DNA of 64,000 nucleotides, from contig NZ_BDBK01000010.1 in the NCBI RefSeq assembly GCF_001612945.1, positions 62,001-126,000 on the forward strand. Reading direction: 5' to 3'. This document shows positions 9,260 to 17,819 of this stretch, piece by piece (the stretch's first letter is position 1; every line of letters begins with the position of its first letter). The stretch is from Nocardia inohanensis NBRC 100128. Its GTDB lineage: Bacteria > Actinomycetota > Actinomycetes > Mycobacteriales > Mycobacteriaceae. The notes under the pieces are model-generated. The model did not search any database. It was not told where the DNA came from and worked only from the letters and a program-made list of their open reading frames with translations. The translations under genes were made by a program, and so were the position numbers.

Positions 9260-10129
9260 TTACCGTTTCGGGTAGTCGTCGTAGAAACCCGCCCCGGTCT
9301 TGACGCCGAGCTCGCCCCGAGAGATATATTCGCGCAGCAGCTTCCGGGGTCCTTCGGGCAAGTCGGGGTTCTCGGCGGCGTAATGCTCTTCGATATCGAG
9401 CACCACATCCAGACCCACCTGGTCCATCAGCCGGAACGGACCACCCGGCGCACCGGTATTGACCTGGAACATGCCGTCCACATCCTGCGGCGTGGCCACG
9501 CCCTCGGCGACCACCTCCAAGGATTCGCGCTTGATGGCGGCCCAAATGCGGTTGAAGATGAAACCGGTGCTCTCCCTGCGTACTTCGAAGGGGTGCACAC
9601 CGAAGCTCGGTAGTACCTTAAGCACGAAGTCCATGACCGCGCGATCGGTCTGCCCGCTGGACATGACATCCACCGCGTTCTGTGCCGGCGGCATGTAGAA
9701 GTGCGTATTCAGTACGCGCTCAGGGTGTTCCACCTTCTCCAGGAACAAGCGGCTCGCATACGAGGAGGAGTTGCTGGCCAGGATGGCATCCGGGGCGGCG
9801 AGCCGATCCAGCTGCCCGAACACCTCGATCTTCAACGGCAGGCGCTCGGGTACCGCTTCGACCACCAGCCAGGCGTCCCGCAGCGCTTCGGTGAGGTCAC
9901 CGGTGCTGCTCACCCGGCCCGCTCGCGCACCGGCCCGCGCGGCAACGACGGCCGGGAGCTGCTGCGTCACATAGGCTTCGGCGGCGGTCCGCACCTCGGG
10001 CGCGAGATCGTAGATGCGCACCTCACCGCCGGCACTGGCCAGCATCAGGGCGATCCGGCGGCCGAGGGTGCCCGCGCCGACCACCACGGCGGGGCGGGAC
10101 GCGTAATCCTCGGGAACGGTGAAAGTCAT
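9260..10129 (-). CDS. 3-hydroxyacyl-CoA dehydrogenase family protein
   Basis: 289 residues from ATG at 10129 with GGAGGA seven bases upstream. The NAD-binding fold opens with V-V-V-G-A-G-T-L-G-R-R-I, the A-S-N-S-S-S-Y segment follows at about residue 120, and the C-terminal domain carries T-G-F-I-F-N-R and a L-G-V-K-T-G-A-G-F-Y-D end, which is the classic C-terminus. It should oxidise a 3-hydroxyacyl-CoA (or a related hydroxy acid) with NAD. It lies 36 bp after the acetoacetate-decarboxylase-family gene, so the two are very likely co-transcribed. Confidence 0.88.
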   Translation of the reverse strand: MTFTVPEDYASRPAVVVGAGTLGRRIALMLASAGGEVRIYDLAPEVRTAAEAYVTQQLPAVVAARAGARAGRVSSTGDLTEALRDAWLVVEAVPERLPLKIEVFGQLDRLAAPDAILASNSSSYASRLFLEKVEHPERVLNTHFYMPPAQNAVDVMSSGQTDRAVMDFVLKVLPSFGVHPFEVRRESTGFIFNRIWAAIKRESLEVVAEGVATPQDVDGMFQVNTGAPGGPFRLMDQVGLDVVLDIEEHYAAENPDLPEGPRKLLREYISRGELGVKTGAGFYDDYPKR

Positions 10130-10165
10130 CGGAATCCTCCTCCTGCAACAGGTTTCGGCGAGCGC

Positions 10166-10906
10166 TCAGGCGCCCGGGTAATAGTTGTGCACCGGCTCGA
10201 ACAAGCGCAGGTTCAGATCGGTGACCAGATGCTGGCCTTCGATCACCTCGCGCACGGGCAGATCGGCGAGCGGGGCCATCACATGCGGCACCAGATCCAA
10301 TCGCGCCGGCCCCCGCCACGCCTGCTTCACCTCGATATCGGTGATCTCGGTGCGGACCAGATCGATGGCGAGCACCGTGGCGTTGTGACCGGGAATGGTC
10401 TTCACCGCATACGTAGGGCGGCTCAGCGAGGCCTTGGCCTCCTCGAAATCCATTGGCTCCCACTTGTATCGCATGGTGCCGGTGGCCACCCGCTGCGAGC
10501 CGTAGTCGAGCGTGCCGACCAGCGCGCCCTGCTCGTTGAACAGCCGCGGCGCGCCCATCGATTTCGGCCACGCGCCGGCTTCGCGGCCGCTGACCGTCGC
10601 GCCGATATTGTCCAGATACATGGCGACCAGGTATTCGCCGCGCTCCCCCTCGAATTCGACCTCGACCACCTGTCCGCACTCGGTGTACGGCCCGAAGCCG
10701 CCGACATCGCCCATGTGCATGACCTCGAACCGCACCAGCGGCTCCACGATCCGCAGCGGCTCGGGCACGATGGCGCGCAGCGCCTCCGGATCGGTGCGGT
10801 AGAGCACGTTGAAGTACTCGCGGTCGTAGAAGCGGTGCCCGCGCATCGGGTAGGCGGGTGCGTTGAGCGGGACTATCGGCTGTTTCACGACGTCTTCGGC
10901 GCGCAT
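10166..10906 (-). CDS. Acetoacetate decarboxylase family protein
   Basis: 246 residues from ATG at 10906, preceded by AAGGAC; the longer in-frame extension to 11002 would run through the LysR operator region and is unlikely. The motif G-R-E-A-G-A-W-P-K near residues 105-113 holds the Lys that forms the Schiff base in acetoacetate decarboxylase. Length equals that of the clostridial enzyme. The reaction is likely decarboxylation of, or aldol chemistry on, a 3-keto acid; the partner gene downstream encodes a 3-hydroxyacyl-CoA dehydrogenase, so I infer a short pathway for a 3-hydroxy/3-keto acid. Divergent from the LysR gene, its probable regulator. Confidence 0.88.
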   Translation of the reverse strand: MRAEDVVKQPIVPLNAPAYPMRGHRFYDREYFNVLYRTDPEALRAIVPEPLRIVEPLVRFEVMHMGDVGGFGPYTECGQVVEVEFEGERGEYLVAMYLDNIGATVSGREAGAWPKSMGAPRLFNEQGALVGTLDYGSQRVATGTMRYKWEPMDFEEAKASLSRPTYAVKTIPGHNATVLAIDLVRTEITDIEVKQAWRGPARLDLVPHVMAPLADLPVREVIEGQHLVTDLNLRLFEPVHNYYPGA

Positions 10907-10985
10907 CGCTGTCCTTTCGAATTGCCCGGTGACCGGTCCGGGGGTGGCGGTATCCGAACATTTGCTAATCACAGCGTGCGCCTTC

Positions 10986-11028
10986 GTATTGATATGGTCC
11001 AATACCGATTTGCCGAAGTATTGATATG
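10986..11028. promoter_or_regulatory. Probable LysR operator between the ADC-family gene and lysR
   Basis: GTATTG at 10986-10991 and CAATAC at 11000-11005 form an inverted repeat with an 8-bp spacer, and the half-site with flank, GTATTGATATG, recurs at 11018-11028, 32 bp away (three helical turns). This arrangement of a dyad plus a second half-site in a divergent intergenic region is typical of LysR-type control. Confidence 0.65.
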
Positions 11029-11037
11029 TTCTGCCAT

Positions 11038-11919
11038 ATGGATCTGACGCAGCGGCAGCTGGAACAGTTCGTCACCGTCGCAGAGGAGCTGCACTTCGGC
11101 CGCGCGGCGCAGCGGTTGTCGATGAGCCAGCCGCCCCTGTCGCAAGCCATCGCGCGGCTGGAACGCGGCCTCGGGGTGCAGCTGCTGGACCGCGGCACCC
11201 GCAGTGTGCGGCTGACCCCGGCGGGCGCGGCCTTCGCGCAGGACGCTGCCCGGTTGCTCGTCGCCCAGCAGGCCGCCGTCGAACGGGCGCGCAGCATCGG
11301 CCGCGGGCTGGCCGGCGAGCTGCGCCTGGGTTCGGCCACCCTCCTCGACTACCACCGCATCCCCGATCTGCTCCGCATCACGGCCGCGGCGCTGCCCGGT
11401 CTGCACATGCGCCTGCACCAGGACCCCTCGGCGCAGACCCTGGTCGAAATGGTCCGCTCCGACGCGCTCGATCTCGCCCTGGTACGCGCCCCCGCACCCG
11501 GCACCGGCGACCTCACGGTCATCACCCTCGGCCACGAGCACCTGATGGCGGCGCTGCCCACGGCACATCCGCTCGCCACCGAATCGGCGATCGAGCTGTG
11601 CGCCCTGCGCGAGGAGAACTTCGTGTTGCCCGGCCCCAAAACGCCCGAGCTCACCCAGCGCATCCAATCCGCCTGCCGCCAAGCCGGTTTCACCCCGCGC
11701 GATTACGCCAACGCCGACGCCACCATCGGCCTGCTCAGCTACGTCGCCGCCGGTCTGTGCGTGGCATTGATGCCGCCGATCCCCTTCCCCGGCGTCACCT
11801 ACCGGCCGCTGCGCAACCCATCGACCTTCACCGACGTGACGTTGATCGCCGTGGTCCGCAAGAACGCCGGCCGCGCGGTGCAGCGCTTTCTCGAGCTCGC
11901 CGCACAGGTGCCCGAATAG
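11038..11919 (+). CDS. LysR family transcriptional regulator
   Basis: 293 residues from ATG at 11038; the ATG at 11026 lies within the repeat half-site and gives only four extra residues. The N-terminus L-T-Q-R-Q-L-E-Q-F-V-T-V-A-E-E-L-H-F-G-R-A-A-Q-R-L... with S-Q-P-P-L-S-Q is the standard LysR helix-turn-helix, and the remaining 220 residues form the periplasmic-binding-like effector domain. It is divergent from the acetoacetate-decarboxylase-family gene and most likely controls that unit in response to a pathway intermediate. Confidence 0.92.
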   Translation: MDLTQRQLEQFVTVAEELHFGRAAQRLSMSQPPLSQAIARLERGLGVQLLDRGTRSVRLTPAGAAFAQDAARLLVAQQAAVERARSIGRGLAGELRLGSATLLDYHRIPDLLRITAAALPGLHMRLHQDPSAQTLVEMVRSDALDLALVRAPAPGTGDLTVITLGHEHLMAALPTAHPLATESAIELCALREENFVLPGPKTPELTQRIQSACRQAGFTPRDYANADATIGLLSYVAAGLCVALMPPIPFPGVTYRPLRNPSTFTDVTLIAVVRKNAGRAVQRFLELAAQVPE

Positions 11920-11965
11920 CGCGTTTTCGTGTGTCGAGCCGGGTTTCGGCGGCCCCGGAACTACC

Positions 11966-12886
11966 GTGACGAGCATGCCGATCACCGTGTTGGTTCCCGA
12001 CGAATACGGCGCGACATTGCTGGCCCGGATCCCCGGCGTAGAGGTGATCCGCTTCGAACCCGGTGCGCCGTGGCCGCCGGAGGCCGCGACCGCCCAGGTG
12101 CTGGTGCCGGGATTCGAACTCCCGCCCGATTCGGTCGATCCCACGGCGTTACCCGAACTGCGGCTGGTGCAGCTGCTGACCGCGGGCGCGGAGCGCTGGA
12201 TCGGGTTGCTGCCGAAGGAGATTCAGCTCTCGAATGCCCGCGGCGCACACGGCGGGGCCGTCGCCGAATGGGTGGTCGGCGCATTGCTGAACATCTATCG
12301 CGAGCTGGAAGGGTTCGCCGATGCGCGGCGAGACCGGCACTGGACCCAGCATCAGACCGACACGCTATCCGGGAAACGGATTCTCGGGGTCGGCGCGGGT
12401 GATCTGGGGAACCGGCTGCACACCGCCCTGTCCGGCCTCGGCGCCGAGGTGACCCTGGTCGCCACCACGGCGCGCGCGGGCGTCCGCGCGGTCAGCGAAT
12501 TGCCGGAACTGCTACCGGATTTCGACGCGGTCGTCATGATGGTGCCGGTCACCGCCGAGACCCGGCACCTGGTCGATGCGGAGTTCCTCGCCCGCATGCC
12601 CGACGGCGCGATCCTGGTGAATGTGGCGCGTGGCCCCATCGTGGTCACCGATGCGCTGCTGGCCGAACTGAATTCGGGGCGGCTCCGGGCCGCGCTGGAT
12701 GTCACCGACCCGGAGCCGCTGCCGCCGGACCATCCGCTCTGGACAGCGCCGGGCCTGGTGCTCACCCCGCATGTGGCGGGCAGCACGCGCGGCAGTTTCG
12801 AACGCGCCTACGCCGTCGCCGCGGACGAGATAGCCCGATTCGCCCGCGGCGAGCAGCCGAAGAACTTGGTGCGCGGCGAGTACTGA
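11966..12886 (+). CDS. D-isomer-specific 2-hydroxyacid dehydrogenase family protein
   Basis: 306 residues from GTG at 11966 (ATG at 11975 is an equally good start, M-P-I-T-V-L-V-P-D). Nucleotide-binding motif G-V-G-A-G-D-L-G near residue 139; catalytic Arg in N-V-A-R-G near residue 222, acidic partner in D-V-T-D-P-E-P near 250, and catalytic His in T-P-H-V-A-G near 275. NAD(P)-dependent reduction of a 2-keto acid is expected. The coding region starts 47 bp after lysR on the same strand, so it may be co-transcribed; the substrate is unknown. Confidence 0.9.
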   Translation: MTSMPITVLVPDEYGATLLARIPGVEVIRFEPGAPWPPEAATAQVLVPGFELPPDSVDPTALPELRLVQLLTAGAERWIGLLPKEIQLSNARGAHGGAVAEWVVGALLNIYRELEGFADARRDRHWTQHQTDTLSGKRILGVGAGDLGNRLHTALSGLGAEVTLVATTARAGVRAVSELPELLPDFDAVVMMVPVTAETRHLVDAEFLARMPDGAILVNVARGPIVVTDALLAELNSGRLRAALDVTDPEPLPPDHPLWTAPGLVLTPHVAGSTRGSFERAYAVAADEIARFARGEQPKNLVRGEY

Positions 12887-12889
12887 CCG

Positions 12890-13633
12890 TCAGAAGGCGA
12901 TGAAATTGAAGTGCGCCCCGGTCGGGTCGGCCATCCGCGCGCCCTTGCCGGGTCCGACCGGGACGTCGTAGACCGGCCGCACCACCTTCGCGCCGAGCTC
13001 ACCGGCCCGGTCGACGGCCTGGTGCACATCCGAGACCAGGAAGGCGACCTCCCAGCGCGAGTGCGGCACATCGGCGGCGAGTTCGAAGATGCCGCCGCGC
13101 GGGCGTTCCGCATCGTGGATGGTCGCGAACCTGGAACCCGGTGTGCTGGACTGGGTTTCGGTGCGCACCCCGAAGACGCCGGTCACGAAGTCGAAGGTCA
13201 CCGGCCAGTTCACCGATTCCAGCTCGGTCCAGACCGGCGTGCCCGGCCCGGCGGGCGCGAACTCGGCGTCGGCGAACGGGCGGATGATGCCGATCGAGGA
13301 ATCGGCCGGATCGGTGATGACAGCGGTCTCGCCGATGCCGGGGAATTCGGTGACCGGCCGCTGCTCCGCGCCGCCCCGGGCCCGTGCGGCGTCGATGGTC
13401 GCGGCGAGATCCGAGCTGGCCAGGTAGGTGAGCCAGCCGTTGCGCTGCGGGGTGCCCGGCCGCCGTTCCAGCAATCCGGCCACGGGGCGGCCATTGCTGC
13501 GGAAGAGGATGTTCTTGCCGTACTCGGTCTTGTTCACCGGTTCGGCGGTCCAATCGAAGAGCTGGGTGTAGAACCCGATGGCGGCTGGGGGTTCAGCGGT
13601 GGTGACGTCGAACCAGGCCGGCATTCCATCCAT
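12890..13633 (-). CDS. VOC (glyoxalase/bleomycin-resistance) protein with two tandem domains
   Basis: 247 residues from ATG at 13633, preceded by GGAGAC; the in-frame extension to 13768 runs over the intergenic promoter and is rejected. Two vicinal-oxygen-chelate repeats are visible: residues about 1-118 (M-P-A-W-F-D-V-T-T-A-E, D-P-A-D at the end) and 125-247 (P-V-W-T-E-L, ending D-P-T-G-A-H-F-N). This duplicated form is common in actinomycetes (CFP30B-like). Ligand and reaction are unknown. The stop is 4 bp from the end of the convergent dehydrogenase gene. Confidence 0.85.
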   Translation of the reverse strand: MDGMPAWFDVTTAEPPAAIGFYTQLFDWTAEPVNKTEYGKNILFRSNGRPVAGLLERRPGTPQRNGWLTYLASSDLAATIDAARARGGAEQRPVTEFPGIGETAVITDPADSSIGIIRPFADAEFAPAGPGTPVWTELESVNWPVTFDFVTGVFGVRTETQSSTPGSRFATIHDAERPRGGIFELAADVPHSRWEVAFLVSDVHQAVDRAGELGAKVVRPVYDVPVGPGKGARMADPTGAHFNFIAF

Positions 13634-13789
13634 GACTGTCTCCTGTTCGATCGGTCGCCCGGCGTCGCCGCCGAGAGGGACGATCGGTCCCACCTCGGAG
13701 TATGACCGAAATGCCAGATTCTCAATCCAGCTGGGGCAGACTGTCAGAGGTTTGTGTTCGATCGCCATGCCTCACAAATAGGAGCCAGC

Positions 13790-14368
13790 ATGCGTGTCGG
13801 ATTCATCGGAGTAGGCCGGATCGGCGGCAATCTCGCTCGATTGCTCACCGCCGGGGGCCACGAAACACTGCTCAGCGCAACCAATCCCGAGGGGCCGAAG
13901 CAGTTGGCCGCCGAACTCGGGGCCACCGCCTCGGCCGTCAGCCCGCAGCAGGCGATCGCCGAATCCGATGCCGTGGTCATCGCGGTCTGGTGGGAGGCAT
14001 TCGCGCAGGTCGCCAGCGAGTACGGGCCGCCGCTGCAAGGCCGCCTCGTCATCGACCCGAGCAATCCGCTCACCGAGGTCAACGGGGTGCCGACCCCGGT
14101 GCCGATTCCGGGCGGGCTCACCAGCCCCCAGCATCAGCTGCGGATCCTCGGCGATGTGCGGCTGGTACGCACCTTCGGCGACCGGCTCGCCCCGCAACTG
14201 CTCATCGACGGCGAACGCGGTCAGCAGGGCGGTGCGCGCAGCGAGATGCGGTATTGGAGCGATGACGCCGCCGCTGCCGCCCTGGTGGTTCCGCTCATCC
14301 ACGACGCGGGCTTCGATCCGGTGGACGGTGGCGGGCTCGCGCAGTCGAAGAACGCCGGCGAGGGCTGA
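13790..14368 (+). CDS. F420-dependent NADP reductase-like (NADPH-dependent F420 reductase family) protein
   Basis: 192 residues from ATG at 13790 with GGAG just upstream. The chain starts with the dinucleotide-binding motif G-F-I-G-V-G-R-I-G-G-N and continues with S-A-T-N-P and a Rossmann core (D-A-V-V-I-A-V-W-W near 61-69, V-I-D-P-S-N-P-L near 87-94). This is the layout of NAD(P)-binding Npd/F420-oxidoreductase-type proteins. The genus makes F420, so an F420/NADP role is plausible, but the cofactor is inferred. Divergent from the VOC gene with a 156-bp shared region. Confidence 0.78.
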   Translation: MRVGFIGVGRIGGNLARLLTAGGHETLLSATNPEGPKQLAAELGATASAVSPQQAIAESDAVVIAVWWEAFAQVASEYGPPLQGRLVIDPSNPLTEVNGVPTPVPIPGGLTSPQHQLRILGDVRLVRTFGDRLAPQLLIDGERGQQGGARSEMRYWSDDAAAAALVVPLIHDAGFDPVDGGGLAQSKNAGEG

Positions 14369-14388
14369 GCCGGGCCCGGCCGCATGCG

Positions 14389-14425
14389 AAAGGGCCCCAC
14401 CGGCGGTGATTCCGTTGGGGCCCTT
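14389..14425. terminator. Bidirectional terminator-like hairpin between convergent genes
   Basis: AAGGGCCCCA (14390-14399) pairs with TGGGGCCCTT (14416-14425) around a 16-nt loop. A-tract on one side and T-tract on the other fit a terminator serving both the reductase-like gene and the lipase gene. Confidence 0.75.
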
Positions 14426-14437
14426 CGGATTTCCACG

Positions 14438-15841
14438 CTACTTGACGCCGATCGCCTTACCGAAGAACGAAGCGAAAGTCTCCCCGAAGGCGGCCGCCAG
14501 CAGCTGCATTCCATCGGGGTTCAGCATCAGCCAGCCCGCGTCGGAGGTACTGCATCCCTGCTGGGCGGGCACCCCGTCGAGCCGATCCCGCAGCCACAGC
14601 AGCGCCGGGGCCGTGCCCGAGAGCTCGGTGGTGACGTGTTCGGCGAAGTGCTCGCGGGTGTACTGGACGCTCGCGCCCGGATTCCGGCAGTAGGTGTCCA
14701 CCAGCGTGTTGACCGGGCCGACCGGGATCAGCTCGTCGGGGTTGCCCTGCCAGATGTACATCGGCATATCCGGCAGCGTCTTCCCCATCCGGGTCTGGTT
14801 CATGACCTCGCGGACCACCGGGTGATCGAGCGGATCACCGTCGGTGTGCAGGAACCCCTTCACGTTCAGGAACGGCGCCAGCGCGGTGTTCCACTGCACG
14901 CACAGCCCGCCCTTGACCGTGCTCAACGCCTTGCCGAGCGGATCCATATTGGTGTCGAGCAGCTTTGCGAAATCAGGATATTCACGGCTGAGCCCGATGA
15001 TCGCCGCCATGATCATGCCTGACCAGAGCCCGTTGTTACCGTTCTCCAGGGTCGGGCCCAGGTCCGCGGGCACCCCGCCCTCGGCCGCGCCGACGATGTT
15101 CAGTTCCGGTGCGTAGGCGGCCTTCAGCTCGGCCGCGTGCCCGGTCGCTATGGCCCCGCCGGAGTAGCCGTACATGCCGATCCGGGTATCGGGGGCCAGC
15201 CGCATCGGCTCGAAATCCCGGGCCGCGCGAATGCCGTCCAGGGTGATCCGCCCCGCGAGCGGTCCCGCCGCGTACGCCTCGTTCGGTCCCTGATGATCGG
15301 GGATCACCACCGCCCAGCCCTGTTGCACGGCGGTCTGCGCGATCACGAACTCGAGCGGGGCCACGATCTGGCCCAGCACGGTGGCGGCCGACCACTGCTG
15401 CACCGCGTAGGACGGCGCACAGTAGGCGCCCAGCGAATCCGCTGCGACCTGCACCGACAGCATCTTGTCCGGCGCCGATCCGCGCGGTTTCAGCACCGTG
15501 GCCACCGCCGGGATCGCCTCGTCGCGGCTGTTGTTCGACCGGTAGGAGACCTGCCAGGCATCGACATTGATCGGGATCAGGCCGAAATTGGCGACGTTCA
15601 CCTGCCGCGCCGCGATGATCTCCCCCGGCGCCTTGGCCGCGACGATATCGGCGGACGGGTGATAGAAGCCCGGATCCAATTCCGGGGGCAGCGGAATCGC
15701 CGCCGCGGGCTGGACGGCTACCGCCGCGCCTCCCCCGGTCGGTTCCGCCACGGCGACCCCCGCCGTCATTACCACAACCGCCGCGACGATCCCCCCGCCG
15801 AGCGCGATCAACCGGTGACTACTTCGTCCTCGGTAGCGCAA
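14438..15841 (-). CDS. Secreted lipase (secretory lipase family)
   Basis: 467 residues from a TTG codon at 15841, preceded by GAGGGAG; I chose it because it gives the basic N-region (M-R-Y-R-G-R-S-S-H-R) and a hydrophobic core of a signal peptide ending A-V-A-E-P near residue 35. The nucleophile elbow is G-Y-S-G-G near residue 224; D and H candidates are in W-Q-G-N-P-D-E (near 364) and R-E-H-F-A-E-H-V (near 398). This matches the LIP family, of which nocardiae have many secreted copies active on acyl glycerols. It is transcribed alone, and the hairpin at 14389-14425 lies after its stop. Confidence 0.9.
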   Translation of the reverse strand: MRYRGRSSHRLIALGGGIVAAVVVMTAGVAVAEPTGGGAAVAVQPAAAIPLPPELDPGFYHPSADIVAAKAPGEIIAARQVNVANFGLIPINVDAWQVSYRSNNSRDEAIPAVATVLKPRGSAPDKMLSVQVAADSLGAYCAPSYAVQQWSAATVLGQIVAPLEFVIAQTAVQQGWAVVIPDHQGPNEAYAAGPLAGRITLDGIRAARDFEPMRLAPDTRIGMYGYSGGAIATGHAAELKAAYAPELNIVGAAEGGVPADLGPTLENGNNGLWSGMIMAAIIGLSREYPDFAKLLDTNMDPLGKALSTVKGGLCVQWNTALAPFLNVKGFLHTDGDPLDHPVVREVMNQTRMGKTLPDMPMYIWQGNPDELIPVGPVNTLVDTYCRNPGASVQYTREHFAEHVTTELSGTAPALLWLRDRLDGVPAQQGCSTSDAGWLMLNPDGMQLLAAAFGETFASFFGKAIGVK

Positions 15842-15998
15842 AGTTCACTCCCTCGAATCCAATGTGACACCATTCGGTCCCACATCCATGGGCCTAGCCT
15901 CACATAGGAGTGGATTGGATCGCAAGAAGCGGCCGAATGCGACGCCGGTCACACTCTCCGCAGCCGCAGCGGCGTGGCGGGCGCGGCCGGATACGCGA

Positions 15999-16034
15999 AA
16001 AGGGGCGACCCACTGTGCAGCGGACCGCCCCTTT
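15999..16034 (-). terminator. Terminator-like hairpin after the thiolase-fold gene
   Basis: AAAGGGGCG (15999-16007) pairs exactly with CGCCCCTTT (16026-16034); loop 18 nt. It starts 16 bp beyond the stop of the gene at 16050-17249 and has an A/T run on each side. Confidence 0.7.
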
Positions 16035-16049
16035 CGGTGAGCGCTTGGG

Positions 16050-17249
16050 TCAGCGGGTGACGATGGTCGCCGAACCGTGCCCGAACAAGCCTTGATTGAC
16101 CGCGATACCGGCCTGTGCGTTCTCCACCTGCCGGCCGTCGGCCCGGCCGCGCAGCTGCCAGGTGAGCTCGCAGATCTGCGCGATGGCCTGGGCCGGAATC
16201 GCCTCGCCGAAGCAGGCCAGGCCGCCGCTGGGGTTCACCGGCACGCGACCACCCAAAGTCGTTGCGCCGCTGCGCAACAACTGCTCCGCACCGCCCTCCT
16301 CGCAGAGGCCGATGTCCTCGTACCAGTCCAGTTCCAGCGCGGTGGAGAGGTCGTAGACCTCCGCGAAGGACATGTCCTCGGGGCCGAGCCCGGCCTCTTC
16401 GTACGCGGCGTGCGCGATCGCGGAACGGAAAGTGCGCGAAGGCGGTTCGACGGCCACGGCGGAGTCCGTCGCGAAATCCGGGAGGTCGAGCACGGTCTTC
16501 GGGAAGGTCGGGGTGACCGTGGAGAGCGCCTTGATCCGGACCGGGTCGGCGCTGCCGTGCTTGCGGGCGTACTCCATGGAGGTCAGCACCAGCGCGGCGC
16601 CGCCGTCACTGGTCGCGCAGATGTCCAGCAGCCGTAGCGGATCCGAGACGATCGCGGAGGCGGCGATCTCCTCGGCCGAGACCTCCTTGCGGTACCGGGC
16701 ATTCGGATTGTTCAGGCCGTGGCGGGCGTTCTTCACCTTGACGGCGGCGAAGTCGTCCAGCGTCGCACCGTGCAAGGCCATCCGGCGACGGGCGTAGAGC
16801 GCGAAGTAGATGGGATTGGTCGCGCCGAGCAGGTGGAAGCGCAGCCAGTCCGGATCATCGCGGCGTTCCCCGCCGACCGGCTGGAAGAAGCCCTTCGGCG
16901 TGGTGTCCGCGCCGATCACCAGCGCCACATCGGTCAGTCCCGCCAGGATCTGGGCGCGTGCACTGGCGATCGCCTGCGCACCGGAGGCGCACGCGGCGTA
17001 GCTGCTGGAGATCCGGGCACCCGACCAGCCGAGCGCCTGCGCGAAGGTCGCGCCCGCGACGAACCCGGGGTAGCCGTTGCGAATGGTGTCCGCGCCCGCG
17101 ATGTAGCCGACATCGCGGTGATCCACCCCGGCGTCCGCCAGCGCGGCGCGCGCGGCGACCAACCCGTATTCGACGAAGTTGCGTCCCCACTTGCCCCACG
17201 GGTGCATACCTGCGCCGAGCACGGCGATATCGCGATTCGTGTCAGTCAT
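16050..17249 (-). CDS. Thiolase-fold lipid-transfer-like protein (SCP-x/Ltp type)
   Basis: 399 residues from ATG at 17249. The N-half has the thiolase nucleophile region S-S-Y-A-A-C-A-S-G (Cys near 87). The C-half has N-P-S-G-G-L-A-C-F-G-E-A-I-P-A-Q: the G-H-P His of true thiolases is replaced, and the last Cys motif is replaced by G-L-F-G-H-G-S-A. Such degenerate thiolases (Ltp2/AcxC type) act as aldolases or acyl-CoA lyases with a DUF35 partner. Start overlaps the stop of the DUF35 gene by 8 bp, so a complex is likely. Steroid or acyl-CoA side-chain catabolism is plausible, but no neighbouring gene proves it. Confidence 0.85.
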   Translation of the reverse strand: MTDTNRDIAVLGAGMHPWGKWGRNFVEYGLVAARAALADAGVDHRDVGYIAGADTIRNGYPGFVAGATFAQALGWSGARISSSYAACASGAQAIASARAQILAGLTDVALVIGADTTPKGFFQPVGGERRDDPDWLRFHLLGATNPIYFALYARRRMALHGATLDDFAAVKVKNARHGLNNPNARYRKEVSAEEIAASAIVSDPLRLLDICATSDGGAALVLTSMEYARKHGSADPVRIKALSTVTPTFPKTVLDLPDFATDSAVAVEPPSRTFRSAIAHAAYEEAGLGPEDMSFAEVYDLSTALELDWYEDIGLCEEGGAEQLLRSGATTLGGRVPVNPSGGLACFGEAIPAQAIAQICELTWQLRGRADGRQVENAQAGIAVNQGLFGHGSATIVTR

Positions 17250-17691
17250 TGACCGGCCTCCACATCCACACCGTGCGCTCGGCTTCGTCGTCCTCGTACA
17301 GCGTCCCGAGCGTCAATTCGACCGGCATTCCGACGGCCAGATCGTCGACGGTGAATTCGCGCACGACCTGCCCGAGGATCACCATCTTCTCGACCTCGAG
17401 CTCCACCGCCGCAACGACATACGGCTCGAACGGATCACCCGAGACATACGGTGCGGGCGGCTTGTACCGCGCGTCCGCGTACGACCAGATCCGCCCCCGC
17501 GTGGAGAACAGGTATTCGGCGAGTTCGGAGCCGTCTTTGCTGCCGGTGCACTGCGGGTTGCGACAGGCGAGGGTGTTGCGCGGGAAATACGGTGTGCCGC
17601 AATCCTGGCACCGGCTCCCCTTGAGCCGCACCACTCCGTCGTCCGCAGTGAACCAGTCGGCCACGGCGGGGCGTTGTTCTTTCTGCACCAT
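17242..17691 (-). CDS. DUF35 OB-fold protein with zinc ribbon
   Basis: 149 residues from ATG at 17691 (an extension to 17709 adds six residues). The N-terminal rubredoxin-like zinc ribbon has C-Q-D-C near residues 32-35 and C-R-N-P-Q-C near 47-52, followed by an OB-fold (E-V-E-K-M-V-I-L-G-Q-V-V-R-E-F). Members such as ChsH2 act as the acyl-CoA-binding partner of thiolase-fold enzymes. The 8-bp overlap with the following gene makes pairing certain in terms of translation coupling. Upstream (17692-17819) is the divergent intergenic region shared with the EF-G-like gene. Confidence 0.85.
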   Translation of the reverse strand: MVQKEQRPAVADWFTADDGVVRLKGSRCQDCGTPYFPRNTLACRNPQCTGSKDGSELAEYLFSTRGRIWSYADARYKPPAPYVSGDPFEPYVVAAVELEVEKMVILGQVVREFTVDDLAVGMPVELTLGTLYEDDEAERTVWMWRPVND

Positions 17692-17819
17692 CCGACCGTA
17701 TAGGAACACGTTCTACTTTGGGAGCGGAATCCCGTCCACCGGTGCGCGCGCGGAGGTACGGTGAACACCGATTGAGGATGTGCTGACATCCTCGAGTCGA
17801 TCTGGAGTACCACTACGCG

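Noticed and set aside
12109..12124. tRNA T-arm-like sequence GGGATTCGAACTCCCG
   Set aside because: It lies in frame inside the 2-hydroxyacid dehydrogenase gene and there is no acceptor stem or anticodon arm around it.
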